This document shows, one piece after another, positions 1 through 7,378 of a stretch of DNA of 8,377 nt. Position 1 is the stretch's first letter. Each line of letters starts with the position of its first letter. The stretch comes from PR03 sp964353555 (GTDB lineage Bacteria; Myxococcota_A; UBA9160; PR03), in NCBI GenBank assembly GCA_964353555.1, contig CAYGWM010000148.1:1-8377 (forward strand). The letters run 5' to 3'. A program made the position numbers and the translations under genes. Under the pieces are notes generated by a model. The model made no database searches. It saw only the letters and a program-made list of their open reading frames with translations, and was not told the origin of the DNA.

Positions 1-154
1 GCTTCCCCGCGTGGGCGGCCTCCACCATCGCTACGTCTGGCACGAAGCGGCATCGATACCGGTCCAGCGCGCGAGGGCAACGCTCATGGCGCGGACGAGT
101 GGACGAGTACTGGGGATACACAGCGCGTCTCCAGACCCTATCATCGGCGGTCGC

Positions 155-457
155 ATGAGCCTGCAAAGCCTTCGAGACCGCGTGCCCTATCCGCTGCTGT
201 GCGCGCTGCTCGGGCTCGGCCTCGGCTGGCTGCCGGTGCTCGTGCACGGTCCGATTCCCGAGAAGTTCAACGTGCTCTACATCCGGGGCTCGATCGCGAT
301 CTGGGCCTTCTACGCGCCCCGGCTCTCGATCGGGCTGCTCGTCGGGATCTCGGCCTGGCCGCGCCCGTGGTGGCTGCGCGGCCCGCTGCTGGGCGCGCTC
401 GCGATGCTCTCGCCCAGCCTGCTCGCGCTGGCGACGCCGCGCTGCGGCTTCACGTGA
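155..457 (+). CDS. small multi-pass membrane protein (upstream part of a TGA-interrupted frame)
   Basis: This is a 100-residue, strongly hydrophobic protein of unknown function. Three likely membrane helices are visible at about residues 12-30, 45-68 and 76-95, with a Gly-Pro/Trp-Pro rich loop (WPRPWW, residues 68-73) between the last two. It ends ...ATPRCGFT followed by TGA. I chose the ATG at 155 because only 6 of the 100 codons after it end in A or T, whereas about 10 of the 23 codons between the upstream ATG at 86 and this one do, so coding character starts here. The ATG at 86 has a better Shine-Dalgarno (GAGGG at 73-77, 8 nt away), so a 23-residue extension cannot be excluded. The frame continues without a break in coding character after the TGA (see 458-583), so this may be the front part of a longer protein of about 142 residues. 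I recall similar small membrane proteins in deltaproteobacterial genomes but cannot name a family. Confidence 0.6.
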   Translation: MSLQSLRDRVPYPLLCALLGLGLGWLPVLVHGPIPEKFNVLYIRGSIAIWAFYAPRLSIGLLVGISAWPRPWWLRGPLLGALAMLSPSLLALATPRCGFT

Positions 458-583
458 ATGGCCTGGAACTTGACCACCGGTGCGGTGGTCGGAGCACTCG
501 TCGGGGGCCTGGGCTACGCGATCACGCGTCGCCACCACCTGGGCGCGCGCGGCCCACGCGAGCGGAGACCGGGACCTACTTGA
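458..583 (+). other. in-frame continuation after TGA, possible C-terminal helix of the same membrane protein
   Basis: Immediately after the TGA at 455-457 the same frame runs on for 41 codons to another TGA at 581-583. The first codon is ATG, and the residues form a glycine-rich membrane helix (TTGAVVGALVGGLGYAIT) followed by a basic tail (RRHH...). Only 4 of its first 31 codons end in A or T, like the preceding gene. I see no Shine-Dalgarno before the ATG at 458. The simplest reading of the protein is one chain in which the TGA sits at a polar position after C97-G-F-T. Alternatives are readthrough or selenocysteine insertion, a nonsense mutation or base error (TGA is one change from TGC/TGT Cys or TGG Trp), or a separate 41-aa peptide translated by stop-start reinitiation. 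Confidence 0.5.
472..490 (+). promoter_or_regulatory. SECIS-like hairpin downstream of the in-frame TGA
   Basis: GACCACCG (472-479), loop GTG (480-482) and CGGTGGTC (483-490) form a perfect 8-bp stem, extendable by two U-G wobbles (471/491, 470/492). The loop begins 22 nt after the TGA at 455-457. Known bacterial SECIS elements lie within the coding region just downstream of the UGA, with a small apical loop carrying a G in its first two positions, roughly 16-37 nt away; this hairpin meets that description. There is no T-run after it on either strand, so it is not an intrinsic terminator. It may still be chance, since it encodes LTTGAVVG in a GC-rich gene and the E. coli-type bulged U is not obvious. 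Confidence 0.3.
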
Positions 584-975
584 CGTTGAGATGGTCCCTG
601 GCCTCGAAGCTCGCATCGCGGAAGCGGCCCTCGATGCGGCGGAAGTCGCCCGTGAGGCAGGCCTCGTCATCACCGCGGGAGATCGACGCCTGCTCCACCC
701 GGAAGTTCACCTGCAGGTCGGGGATCCCGTCCGAGTTCGTGTCGAGGATATTGGTGTTGTTCGCAGCAGCGCCGTTCCCGACACAGGTCGCGCCCTTCCG
801 CAGCCCCTCGAGGCTCACCGACGACAGGTCCATCATGTCAGCGGGGCAGCCGCCGGGGATCGCGCAGGTCGTGCCGTTGAAGGCGCGCGCGGGGCCGAAG
901 TTCAGATAGGGGGTGCCGAGCACCCGCGTCGGGAGCACACCCGTCTTGCCCGGGTTCACCGCGGCCTCGGAGACG
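576..975 (-). other. C-terminal domain of the giant secreted protein
   Basis: About 130 residues beginning DVSEAAVNPGKTGVLPTRVLG and containing LNFGPARA, DTNSDGIPDLQVNFRV and EACLTGDF. The order 'V-LP-x-R/A-V/I-LG, FGP, D-x-N-x-DG-x-PDL-x-x-x-FR, EAxLTG' recurs, as I remember it, at the end of many secreted proteins of environmental bacteria. The DxNxDGxPD stretch resembles a dockerin or EF-hand-like calcium loop. I know no assigned function. It ends at the TAG with no anchor. Confidence 0.5.
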
Positions 976-3900
976 TCGAGGAAGACCTCCGGCCGGCAGA
1001 GGTCGTCGCAGAAGCTCCCGGTCGCGCCCATCGCCCGGCAGGCGTCCAGCGCGAGCCCCTCGCAGCTCCCGTTGCGCGCTCCGTCGTCGCAGAACTCCGC
1101 CTGCTGCACGATGCCATCACCACAGGTGAGGGCATCGCAGGCATTTCCGAAGGCATCCGCGTCGGTGTTCGCCTGGTCGGGATTCGCGACGAACGGACAG
1201 TTGTCGAACCTGTCGGGAATTTCGTCGCCGTCGGAATCCGCCAGCGCAGAGAGCACGACGAAGCCCTGCTGACAGGTCTCTCCCGGCTGGGCGAGACAAT
1301 CGAGATCGCTCGAGCAGAGCTGACCGAAGCGCACGTTCGCGGGACTCGTCCCGCAGTAACCGGCCTCGGTGACGGTGTTCTCACCGTCGGGGAAGCCCCC
1401 TTCGGAGAATACGTTGGCGGCCTGTCCGAATGAGGTGCCCTCGGTGAGCGCGCCCGCCCCCGTGCAGCGGCGCACGCTCACATCGCAAAGGCCGTCCTCG
1501 TTCACGTCGCTGCCGGGCGAGCACAGATCCTGCGCCGGCGTGAAGCCGAAGTTCTCGTCGCTCTCGTCCACGAGGAAGACCACCGCCTGGCGACCCACCT
1601 GATAGTTGAACTGCTCGCAGGCCTGGCCGGGGCAGTCCGTCGCCGAGGAGCGGCAGTCGTCGACTGCGCCGTCGGTGCCGAGCAGGAACATCGCGAGATC
1701 CTGGTTGTCGAGGTCGCGGTTACCGACCAGCGAGGGAACGGCACCGAGATCCTGCTCGCGCGTCCGGAACGCCACCAGACAGCTGTCAATGCTGCCATTG
1801 GCGTCGGTATCCACTCCTTCACCCAGTTCGAAGTCCTGGGCGATCTGGACCGCTCGCGCGGCGAAACCCGAGCTGAGATTCGCCTCGTAGAGCACGCCGT
1901 TCGAGCCGAGCACGACCGCACGTTGGCCACACACGCCGATTTCTCTAGCTGCGAGCGGGACGCCCCCCACCGTGAGATCGGAGAGCGTCGAGCCGGCGCG
2001 GCTGCCGCAGGCGGCGAAGCGACCGGGATTGCCGAGCGCATCGGTCTTGGCGATGGCGCAGACCCAGTTGGCGCCGAGCGCCACGTCCACGCCTTCGCGA
2101 CCGAAGGACCGCACCGAGACGCCGCCGGAGCCCGCACTGACGACCCGGACCGGGGAGCCCACGACCGCCATGTCGCCGGCGAACGACGCACCCTTCGTGA
2201 CGAGCTCGCTGGTGAGCGTAGGTGTGCACGGACCGGTGCCGCAGGCGGAGACGTCCAGCACGCCGAGCAGCGCGCGGCGCTCCGCGGTCGGATCGAGCGG
2301 CCCTTCGAGGAAGACGTTCGGCGCGCCCGCGCCCGCGACGCCGCCAAGCTGGCTCGCGAAGCTCGTCAGCGCCAAGAAGTCGCCGCTGGCCCCCAGGCTC
2401 GGCTCGAGCGAGTGACCGTTGGCGCCCGCCATCCGCGTCAGCGGCGTGATCGAGCCGGTGACGAGATCCTGGATGAGGACCTCGTCGACGGGCGCGAGCC
2501 CGCTCAGCACGTAGGCCACGAAACGCCCGTCGTCCGAGATCGAGGGCGAGAACGCGCCGCACGGTGAAGTGGTGCAGACGTTCTCGCCGGTGGGCAGGCG
2601 ATTCGCCTGAAGCGTCGCGGCTCCCGCCACGTCGCGCACGTAGAGTTCGCTGTTCACGTCACCGAGTGGTGTCTCGAAGGCGGTCTGCGCGCCGTTCGCG
2701 ACCGAGGGCGCGCCCGCGCCCGCTGCGAAGAAGGCGTCGCCCATCACGCTCACGGCGATGGGTGCGCTCGGCGTGCCACCCGTGAGGTCCACCAGGAAGA
2801 CCTGCGAGACGCCCGCGACGTCCGCGGTGTAGACGAGCTTGGTTCCATCGGCGGAGAGACTCGGATCGCGGCCGGCGCCCAGCTGGAGCAGCACGCTCGT
2901 CGTGCGATCGAGCACGGCGATCTGCGGATCCACGCCCGACTCGAAGGCCACGAAGCGGCCGTCGTCGGAGCTCGCCGGATCGGACGCCGGAGCGTTCAGC
3001 CCCGCGCTGAGGTTCAGCACGCGGCAGGTCGCGGGATCGTAGGCATAGACGTCCGACACCGCGTCGAGGTCGTCGCCCGTCAGGCCCGCGGCGCTGTCGA
3101 AGAAGACCAGCTGGCCGGCCTGGGTCACATCGGGATTGCCCGAGGGCTCGTTGCTCGCCACCGCGGGCTCGCTGCAGCTCGAGCGATCGAGCACGCTCAC
3201 GATCTCGGTCGTGCCCGCCTGGATGTCTCGCAGGTAGATGCGCTCGATGCCCGCCGTGAGGCCCGGATCGACGCACGCGGGACCGCGGATCGCGGTGCGC
3301 TCGGGCACACCCACGACCTTGAAGGACACTCCGATCTCACCGCTGGGGATGTCGGAGGTCTTGAAGACCAGGTTGTAGGTCTGGCTCTTCGCCTTGCCGA
3401 CACCGCGGTTGAAATCGATCGCCTTCGAGCCCGGGAACGCGCAANNNNNNNNNNNNNNNNNNNNNNNNNNNNNNNNNNNNNNNNNNNNNNNNNNNNNNNN
3501 NNNNNNNNNNNNNNNNNNNNNNNNNNNNNNNNNNNNNNNNNNNNGCGGGCTCGGCGCCGGAGACGGCATCGGCGAGATTGTCCGCTCCGCTGACGAAGCT
3601 GAGGAAGCGTCCGTCCGAGGACAGATCGGCCTGACCGGCGAAGGAGCTCCCCGGCACGCCGTCGCTCGACTGATTCACGAGCTGGTAGGCGTGGGGCTGC
3701 TGCTGGATCGGCGAGTAGGCGAAGAAGAGCTTGCCGGCGGAGAGCACGAGATTGCGCCCGCCGTCGAAGCGCCCGTCGGGCAGCACCGCCGCGTTGAAGC
3801 TCGGGGGCAGCAGGCTGCGCGCCGCGATGACCGCGGGATCGTCGGGCAGCGCGAAGACGCGCAGGCTCTGGTCGAGGCGGCTATTGCCGTTGGCGTCGGC

Positions 3901-5439
3901 AGCGAGCGCCTCCGCCGCCGTCGTCGAGGCGAGCGGATTCGCGAGCCCCTCGGCGAACTCCGACTCGAGGAAGGCGAGCGTGCGGCCCTCGGCCGCCATC
4001 GACGGCGTCACGAAATCCTTGTCGCCCTCGACGACACGAACCTGCGTGACACCGCGACCGCTGAAGAGCCCGCGCAAAGTCTTCAGAAGCCCGGTGCCTC
4101 GATCGAGCAGCTCGACGACGATGTCGTCGGCCGCGCCGTCCGCGTTGACCGGCACTCCGCGCAGCCGCTCGTCTTCCGCAACGGCGACCGCTGCGTCGGC
4201 GAGGCTGCCGTCGAGCCAGGAGTTGAGCTCGAACGCCTGCCCGGCCTCGGCGGCGGCCACCGGAAGCGCGATCGCAGAACCATTCTGGGTTTGGGTGAAC
4301 TCGGCAGCGCCGCAGGTCGCCGGGCTCTTGCAGCCGGTATTCGCCGTGCAGGCACGGGCCGGCTCGTCGGAGCAGACGCGCCGCGGCAGGAAATGCACCG
4401 TCGCCTCTGCGTCGGCCATGCCCCAGAGTCCGAACTCGCCGGCGGGGGTGGTTGGGTCGACGAAGGGATTGAACGGGGGCGAGAGCGGGAAGCCTTCGAA
4501 CGTAAAAGAAGACGGCTTCCCAGCGTAGACCACGGGCATATCGTCGGTGAAGCCGTTGCCCACCGCGTCGGCGATTCGGAGGCTCAAACGACGGGGACGG
4601 GGCTCGATCTGTCCGTCGCCGCGATCGGCGCGAACCAGCTGATCGGCGTAGATCATCGCGAACAGCGCGTTGCCCTCGCGATCGATCGTGACCGGCAGCG
4701 TGCTCGAGGTGGGACCGGATGAAACGTCGTCGCAGCCTTCCGTGCAGATGGCCGTGAAGTCGGTCTTGGGAACCGCGACGAGGCCGCTGAAGGGCCTGTT
4801 GACGAACTCGGCCCCCGTCCGGCAGCTGCCGTCGAGCGCGAAGAATTGATCGATGCAGGCGACGTAGCTTCCCGTCGCCGCGCCGCACGACTGGCTCCGC
4901 AGTTCGAAGGCCACCGGCTGCGGGTCGCTCGCGAGCTTCACGCCGAGGCGCACCGGACCGAAGTGCGAAAGATTCTGCGGGACGCGGAAGCGCAGACGTC
5001 GTTCCACGCCGCCGCCCGGAAGCGGGATTTCGGCGATCTCGCGATTTGCGAGCGTGTCCGTGCTGCAAGCGGCATCGGCGCCACACAAGGTCGCGTTGGA
5101 AGCCAGCACCAGAACCGGCGGCGCGCTCGCACCGACGAACGCGATCGTGATCACGAAGTCATTGACCGGCCGATTGACGCCCCCGACCTGGAAGTCGGCG
5201 GCGGTCGAGCGGGTGAGCTGGTCGCAGACCGCACCTACGACCTTGACGTCGTTGCTGAGGCCCGGTGTCAGGAAGGGAGAGGTGACGCTTCCGAGGGTCG
5301 CCCGCTGGTCGAAGCCTTCGGGAGCGATGACCGAGCAGTCGGCGCCCGCAGGTCGCGTCGTTGCAAGCCCGAGGAGACTGACGAGAAGGCCGAGGAGCGA
5401 GACGCCGAGCGCCCACTTCGAGTGGATCCTGTTCGACAT
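576..5439 (-). CDS. giant secreted PD40 (TolB-like) beta-propeller protein with TSP3 repeat, interrupted by assembly gap
   Basis: The protein has at least 1,586 residues plus whatever the gap at 3445-3544 hides: 631 before it and 955 after it. It begins with a Sec signal peptide (residues 1-33: basic MSNRIHSK, a leucine-rich core, cleavage after PAGA), so it is exported. Residues 34-400 are cysteine-rich and of no named fold to me, including a C-x7-C-x5-C-x5-C cluster at 356-376. PD40-type blade motifs follow: DLSSDGRFLSFVS just before the gap, and after it DPASSDDGRFVAFES, DPSLSADGTKLVYT, SPSISDDGRFVAYV and EPSLGASGDFLALT, each followed by a strand such as VFLVDL or LYVRDV. Near the end come a TSP3 calcium repeat (1239-1134), a CGDG...CDDG module (1124-988) and a C-terminal domain containing DTNSDGIPDLQVNFR. 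The start is fixed by AGGAGG at 5454-5449, 9 nt before the ATG. The stop is TAG. Its role is unknown; a cell-surface or secreted binding/scaffold function is inferred. No MYXO-CTERM or sortase-like tail is present. Confidence 0.85.
988..1124 (-). other. cysteine-rich CGDG...CDDG module (DUF4215/Myxo-disulf-like domain)
   Basis: The residues start CGDGIVQQAEFCDDG and end ...FCDDLCRPE, with further cysteines between. The CGDG-x(n)-E-x-CDDG signature is typical of the disulfide-rich repeats found in surface proteins of Myxococcota and relatives. It lies 9 bases downstream of the TSP3 repeat, a common pairing in such proteins. The assignment rests on the motif alone. Confidence 0.7.
1134..1239 (-). 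other. thrombospondin type 3 calcium-binding repeat (domain)
   Basis: Within the giant gene this stretch encodes the classic TSP3 pattern: DSDGDEIPDRFDNCP, then NPDQANTDADAFGNACD. Asp residues at spacing D-x-D-x-D-x-x-x-D, the paired Cys and the final NACD match the family, whose Asp side chains hold calcium and whose cysteines form a disulfide. This fits an oxidising location outside the cytoplasm. Confidence 0.9.
3445..3544. other. assembly gap (100 N)
   Basis: Exactly 100 N lie inside the giant propeller gene, the usual placeholder for a gap of unknown size. The upstream part leaves 2 bases of an incomplete codon at 3545 and the downstream part contributes 1 base at 3444 before its first full codon (Cys, 3443-3441). 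The two halves are therefore in frame only if the true gap is a multiple of 3. The nominal 100 puts them one base out, which is why a direct translation breaks here. The missing piece probably carries one or more propeller blades, since it starts right after a blade motif. Confidence 0.97.
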
Positions 5440-5448
5440 ACCCGCCTA

Positions 5449-5454
5449 CCTCCT
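5449..5454 (-). promoter_or_regulatory. strong Shine-Dalgarno of the giant secreted gene
   Basis: AGGAGG on the minus strand, 9 nt before the ATG at 5439-5437. It is the best ribosome binding site in the window and fixes this start. No convincing -35/-10 promoter could be placed upstream. A 5-bp inverted repeat with a 3-nt spacer (CAGCG-N3-CGCTG, 5468-5480) and the palindrome GGGATCCC (5481-5488) sit just ahead of it and may be chance. Confidence 0.8.
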
Positions 5455-5551
5455 CGATTCGATGTATCAGCGCAACGCTGGGGATCCCACGGGCTCGCGC
5501 TGGGAATCACCGCCGGAAACCCGCCCTCGAGGATGCCCCGCCGCGTCGAGA

Positions 5552-5573
5552 GCGAAGCCCAGTGAGGCTTCGC
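5552..5573 (-). terminator. hairpin downstream of lnt, possible weak terminator
   Basis: GCGAAGCC (5552-5559) and GGCTTCGC (5566-5573) form a perfect 8-bp stem around a 6-nt loop. It lies 159 bp past the lnt stop and 112 bp before the giant gene. On the minus strand it is followed by TCTC, not a real U-tract, so intrinsic termination is doubtful. It may instead stabilise a transcript end or be a processing site. The rest of 5440-5731 holds no gene that I can support. Confidence 0.3.
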
Positions 5574-5731
5574 GTGCTCCGCGTACCGCATGTCCAACTA
5601 GCGCTGGAGCCAACGCGCTTGACCGCGCCTACGTTGACGGAATTTGGCGCCGAACTCAATGAAGATTTCGCGAAAGCCGGCGGAATTCGCTGCGTGAGTC
5701 AGGAGTTGCGCAGGTAGCAGACGGATGAAGG

Positions 5732-7303
5732 TCAGCCTGCGCCGCGGGCGGCTGCGCGAGCACCGACCGCCTGGCGGAGCAGCGCGGCCGCCACGACGAG
5801 CGCACAGCCGAAGGCAAAAGCATCCCCAAACCGCGCGTATGGCGTGATCTCTCGCTCCGGTCGCACCGCGCCCCGGAGTAGGAACTGATGGTTCGCGGGC
5901 GTGCGCACCGGAACCCGGCCCCAGGGGTCCACCACCGCCGACGGTCCGGAAGTGGAGGCACGTACCAGATAGCGGCGCTGCTCGATCGCCCGCAGCCCGA
6001 CGATCGCCAACACCTGCTCCGCGAAGCCCTCCGCTGCGATCCAGCTGTCGTTCGACGGACTCACCAGGATCTCCGCGCCGGCGCGCACGCGGGCGCTCGC
6101 CACCTCGGGCAGCATCGCTTCGTTGCACACGAGCAGGCCCGCGCGTCCGAGCCGCGTATCGAGAGGCGCAGCGTCGGAAGCTCCGGGGGTGAAGGTCCGT
6201 GCGCCATCCACGCGGCGCTGCGTGAGTTCGTCGCTCTGGAACGGATAGAACTCAGAGAAGGGAATCAGGATCTGCTTGTCGTAGCGCGCCGTCACGTTGC
6301 CCTCCGGAGTCATCACGAACACACTGTTGAAGATCGGCGGCTGGGGTTCCCCGCCGCGGCCAGGCCCGCCGGCCAGCAACTCGACGTTTCCGGCACGCAA
6401 CACCCGGGCGATCGCTCCGCGGTAGAGCGGCTCGGCCTCGAGGAAGAAGTTGATGGCACTCTCGGGCCAGACGATCACGCTCGGTGATCCTTCCTTGATC
6501 GCGCGCTGGGTGAGGCCGATGTAGACATCGAGATTCTTTCCGTAGTACTCCGAGCGCCATTGGCGTCCGATCGCGACGTTGCCCTGCACGACGGCGACCT
6601 CGATCAGCCCATCGCCGTCGGAAGCAGACGGAGCCGCGCGCAAAACGAATGCACCGCCGAGCGCGAACATCACGGCCGGAAGCGAAGCCAACACTGCGGC
6701 GTGTGCGGCCATCCGGGTCGATCGCTCGCGATCGCGCGCGGCCTCGATCCAGCCGGCGAGCCCCGCGTTCACCGCGACGATCGCGAAGCTGATGCCGTAG
6801 ACCCCCGTCCACGCGGCGATCTGCGCGAGCGAGCCCGAAGCGTTCGTGTAGCCGAGCAGGCCCCACGGATTCCCGATCAGGAAACTCGTTCCGGTGAAGA
6901 GCCGCCCCCGCGCCAGCTCGACGCTCACCCAGGCGGCGGCGGTCAACAGCGGCCCGACGAGCCAGACGCGCCGCATCAGCACCCGATCGATCAGCGCGAA
7001 GACCATGTAGTAGGCCGACCCGGTCACGCTCGAGATCGCGACTGTGATTGCCCAACCGACCCACAGCGGGCGTGCGTAGTAATCGGCGATGGAGCTGGCG
7101 AACGAAGGGGCCATCACGCAACCGGCCGACACCGCCCAGAGCCAGGCGAGCCCAACCGCCCGTGCGGCCCCCCCGCTGCGCAGCGCCAGCAGCAGCGGAA
7201 CCACGCAGACGAAGGCGAGCGCTCGCAGGCCATGGGGCGGAAACGCGAGTCCGACCAGGACCGACGAGACGACCGTGGCCGCCAGCGCGAGAGGCAGGCG
7301 CAC
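5732..7303 (-). CDS. lnt: apolipoprotein N-acyltransferase (Lnt)
   Basis: Lnt transfers an acyl chain from a membrane phospholipid to the amino group of the N-terminal cysteine of lipoproteins, the last step of lipoprotein maturation, at the periplasmic face of the inner membrane. The 523 residues match the family size (E. coli 512). Residues 4-220 hold several membrane helices, with FLIGNPWGLLGY at 141-152. A nitrilase-like domain starts near 234 (VAVVQGNV). The catalytic triad is visible: E281 in VWPES, K343 in YDKQILIPFSE (with E351 also conserved) and C393 in VCNEAMLPE. SNDSW (417-421) and RAIEQRRYLVRA (438-449) are also typical. A final helix spans about 493-510. The start used is GTG, with no clear Shine-Dalgarno. 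An in-frame TGA lies 3 bases upstream, preceded by a 23-codon ORF in the same frame, so the natural start is uncertain. The gene follows the DUF1028 gene closely and is probably cotranscribed with it. It ends in TGA. Confidence 0.95.
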   Translation of the reverse strand: MRLPLALAATVVSSVLVGLAFPPHGLRALAFVCVVPLLLALRSGGAARAVGLAWLWAVSAGCVMAPSFASSIADYYARPLWVGWAITVAISSVTGSAYYMVFALIDRVLMRRVWLVGPLLTAAAWVSVELARGRLFTGTSFLIGNPWGLLGYTNASGSLAQIAAWTGVYGISFAIVAVNAGLAGWIEAARDRERSTRMAAHAAVLASLPAVMFALGGAFVLRAAPSASDGDGLIEVAVVQGNVAIGRQWRSEYYGKNLDVYIGLTQRAIKEGSPSVIVWPESAINFFLEAEPLYRGAIARVLRAGNVELLAGGPGRGGEPQPPIFNSVFVMTPEGNVTARYDKQILIPFSEFYPFQSDELTQRRVDGARTFTPGASDAAPLDTRLGRAGLLVCNEAMLPEVASARVRAGAEILVSPSNDSWIAAEGFAEQVLAIVGLRAIEQRRYLVRASTSGPSAVVDPWGRVPVRTPANHQFLLRGAVRPEREITPYARFGDAFAFGCALVVAAALLRQAVGARAAARGAG

Positions 7304-7306
7304 GGA

Positions 7307-7378
7307 TCAGGCCGCGTCCGTGGACGCGACCCTGGCGGTGATCTGTTCCGCTCTGTGGGCGGGCAACTCGGTACTCAT
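7307..7378 (-). other. 23-codon ORF overlapping the DUF1028 stop, in frame with lnt
   Basis: The ATG at 7378-7376 overlaps the TGA of the DUF1028 gene (ATGA), a typical coupled start. The 23 codons read MSTELPAHRAEQ... to DAA and stop at TGA (7309-7307), then TCC, then the GTG used for lnt, all in one frame. Only 3 of the 23 codons end in A or T, so it looks coding. It could be the true N-terminus of Lnt cut off by a nonsense mutation or base error, or a coupling leader peptide that brings ribosomes to the lnt GTG. A GGAG (7384-7381) is only 2 nt from the ATG, too close to be ideal. Confidence 0.4.
7313..7328 (-). promoter_or_regulatory. small hairpin just before lnt start
   Basis: CGCGTCC and GGACGCG flank a 2-nt centre, which realistically forms a 6-bp stem with a CACG loop. 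It ends 3 bp before the TGA of the mini-ORF and 9 bp before the lnt GTG, where it could hide the initiation region unless ribosomes translate through. It may also be a chance product of high GC. Confidence 0.2.

Noticed and set aside
139..144. TATCAT as a -10 promoter element before the membrane protein
   Set aside because: No matching -35 at the right spacing, and it would leave almost no leader before the ATG at 155.
11..154. Upstream extension of the membrane protein to ATG at 11 or 86
   Set aside because: Third-position GC is low in this part and rises sharply at 155; the GAGGG before 86 is noted but is not enough.
472..490. Hairpin as an intrinsic terminator
   Set aside because: No T-run follows it on either strand and it lies inside coding-like sequence.
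480..1433. 317-codon open frame on + strand
   Set aside because: Lies mostly antisense to the TSP3 and C-terminal domains of the giant gene, with no recognisable protein features; long antisense frames are expected at this GC content.
2325..2725. Repeated GC-rich stretch encoding AGAGAP in two places
   Set aside because: Short shared codons in loops between propeller blades, not a real DNA repeat.
3394..4722. 442-codon open frame on + strand
   Set aside because: Crosses the N gap and is antisense to the clearly coding signal-peptide half of the giant protein.
5268..5597. 109-codon open frame on - strand across the intergenic region
   Set aside because: Overlaps the signal-peptide start of the giant gene in another frame, composition is Arg/Ser-rich as in shadow frames, and it has no supporting ribosome site.
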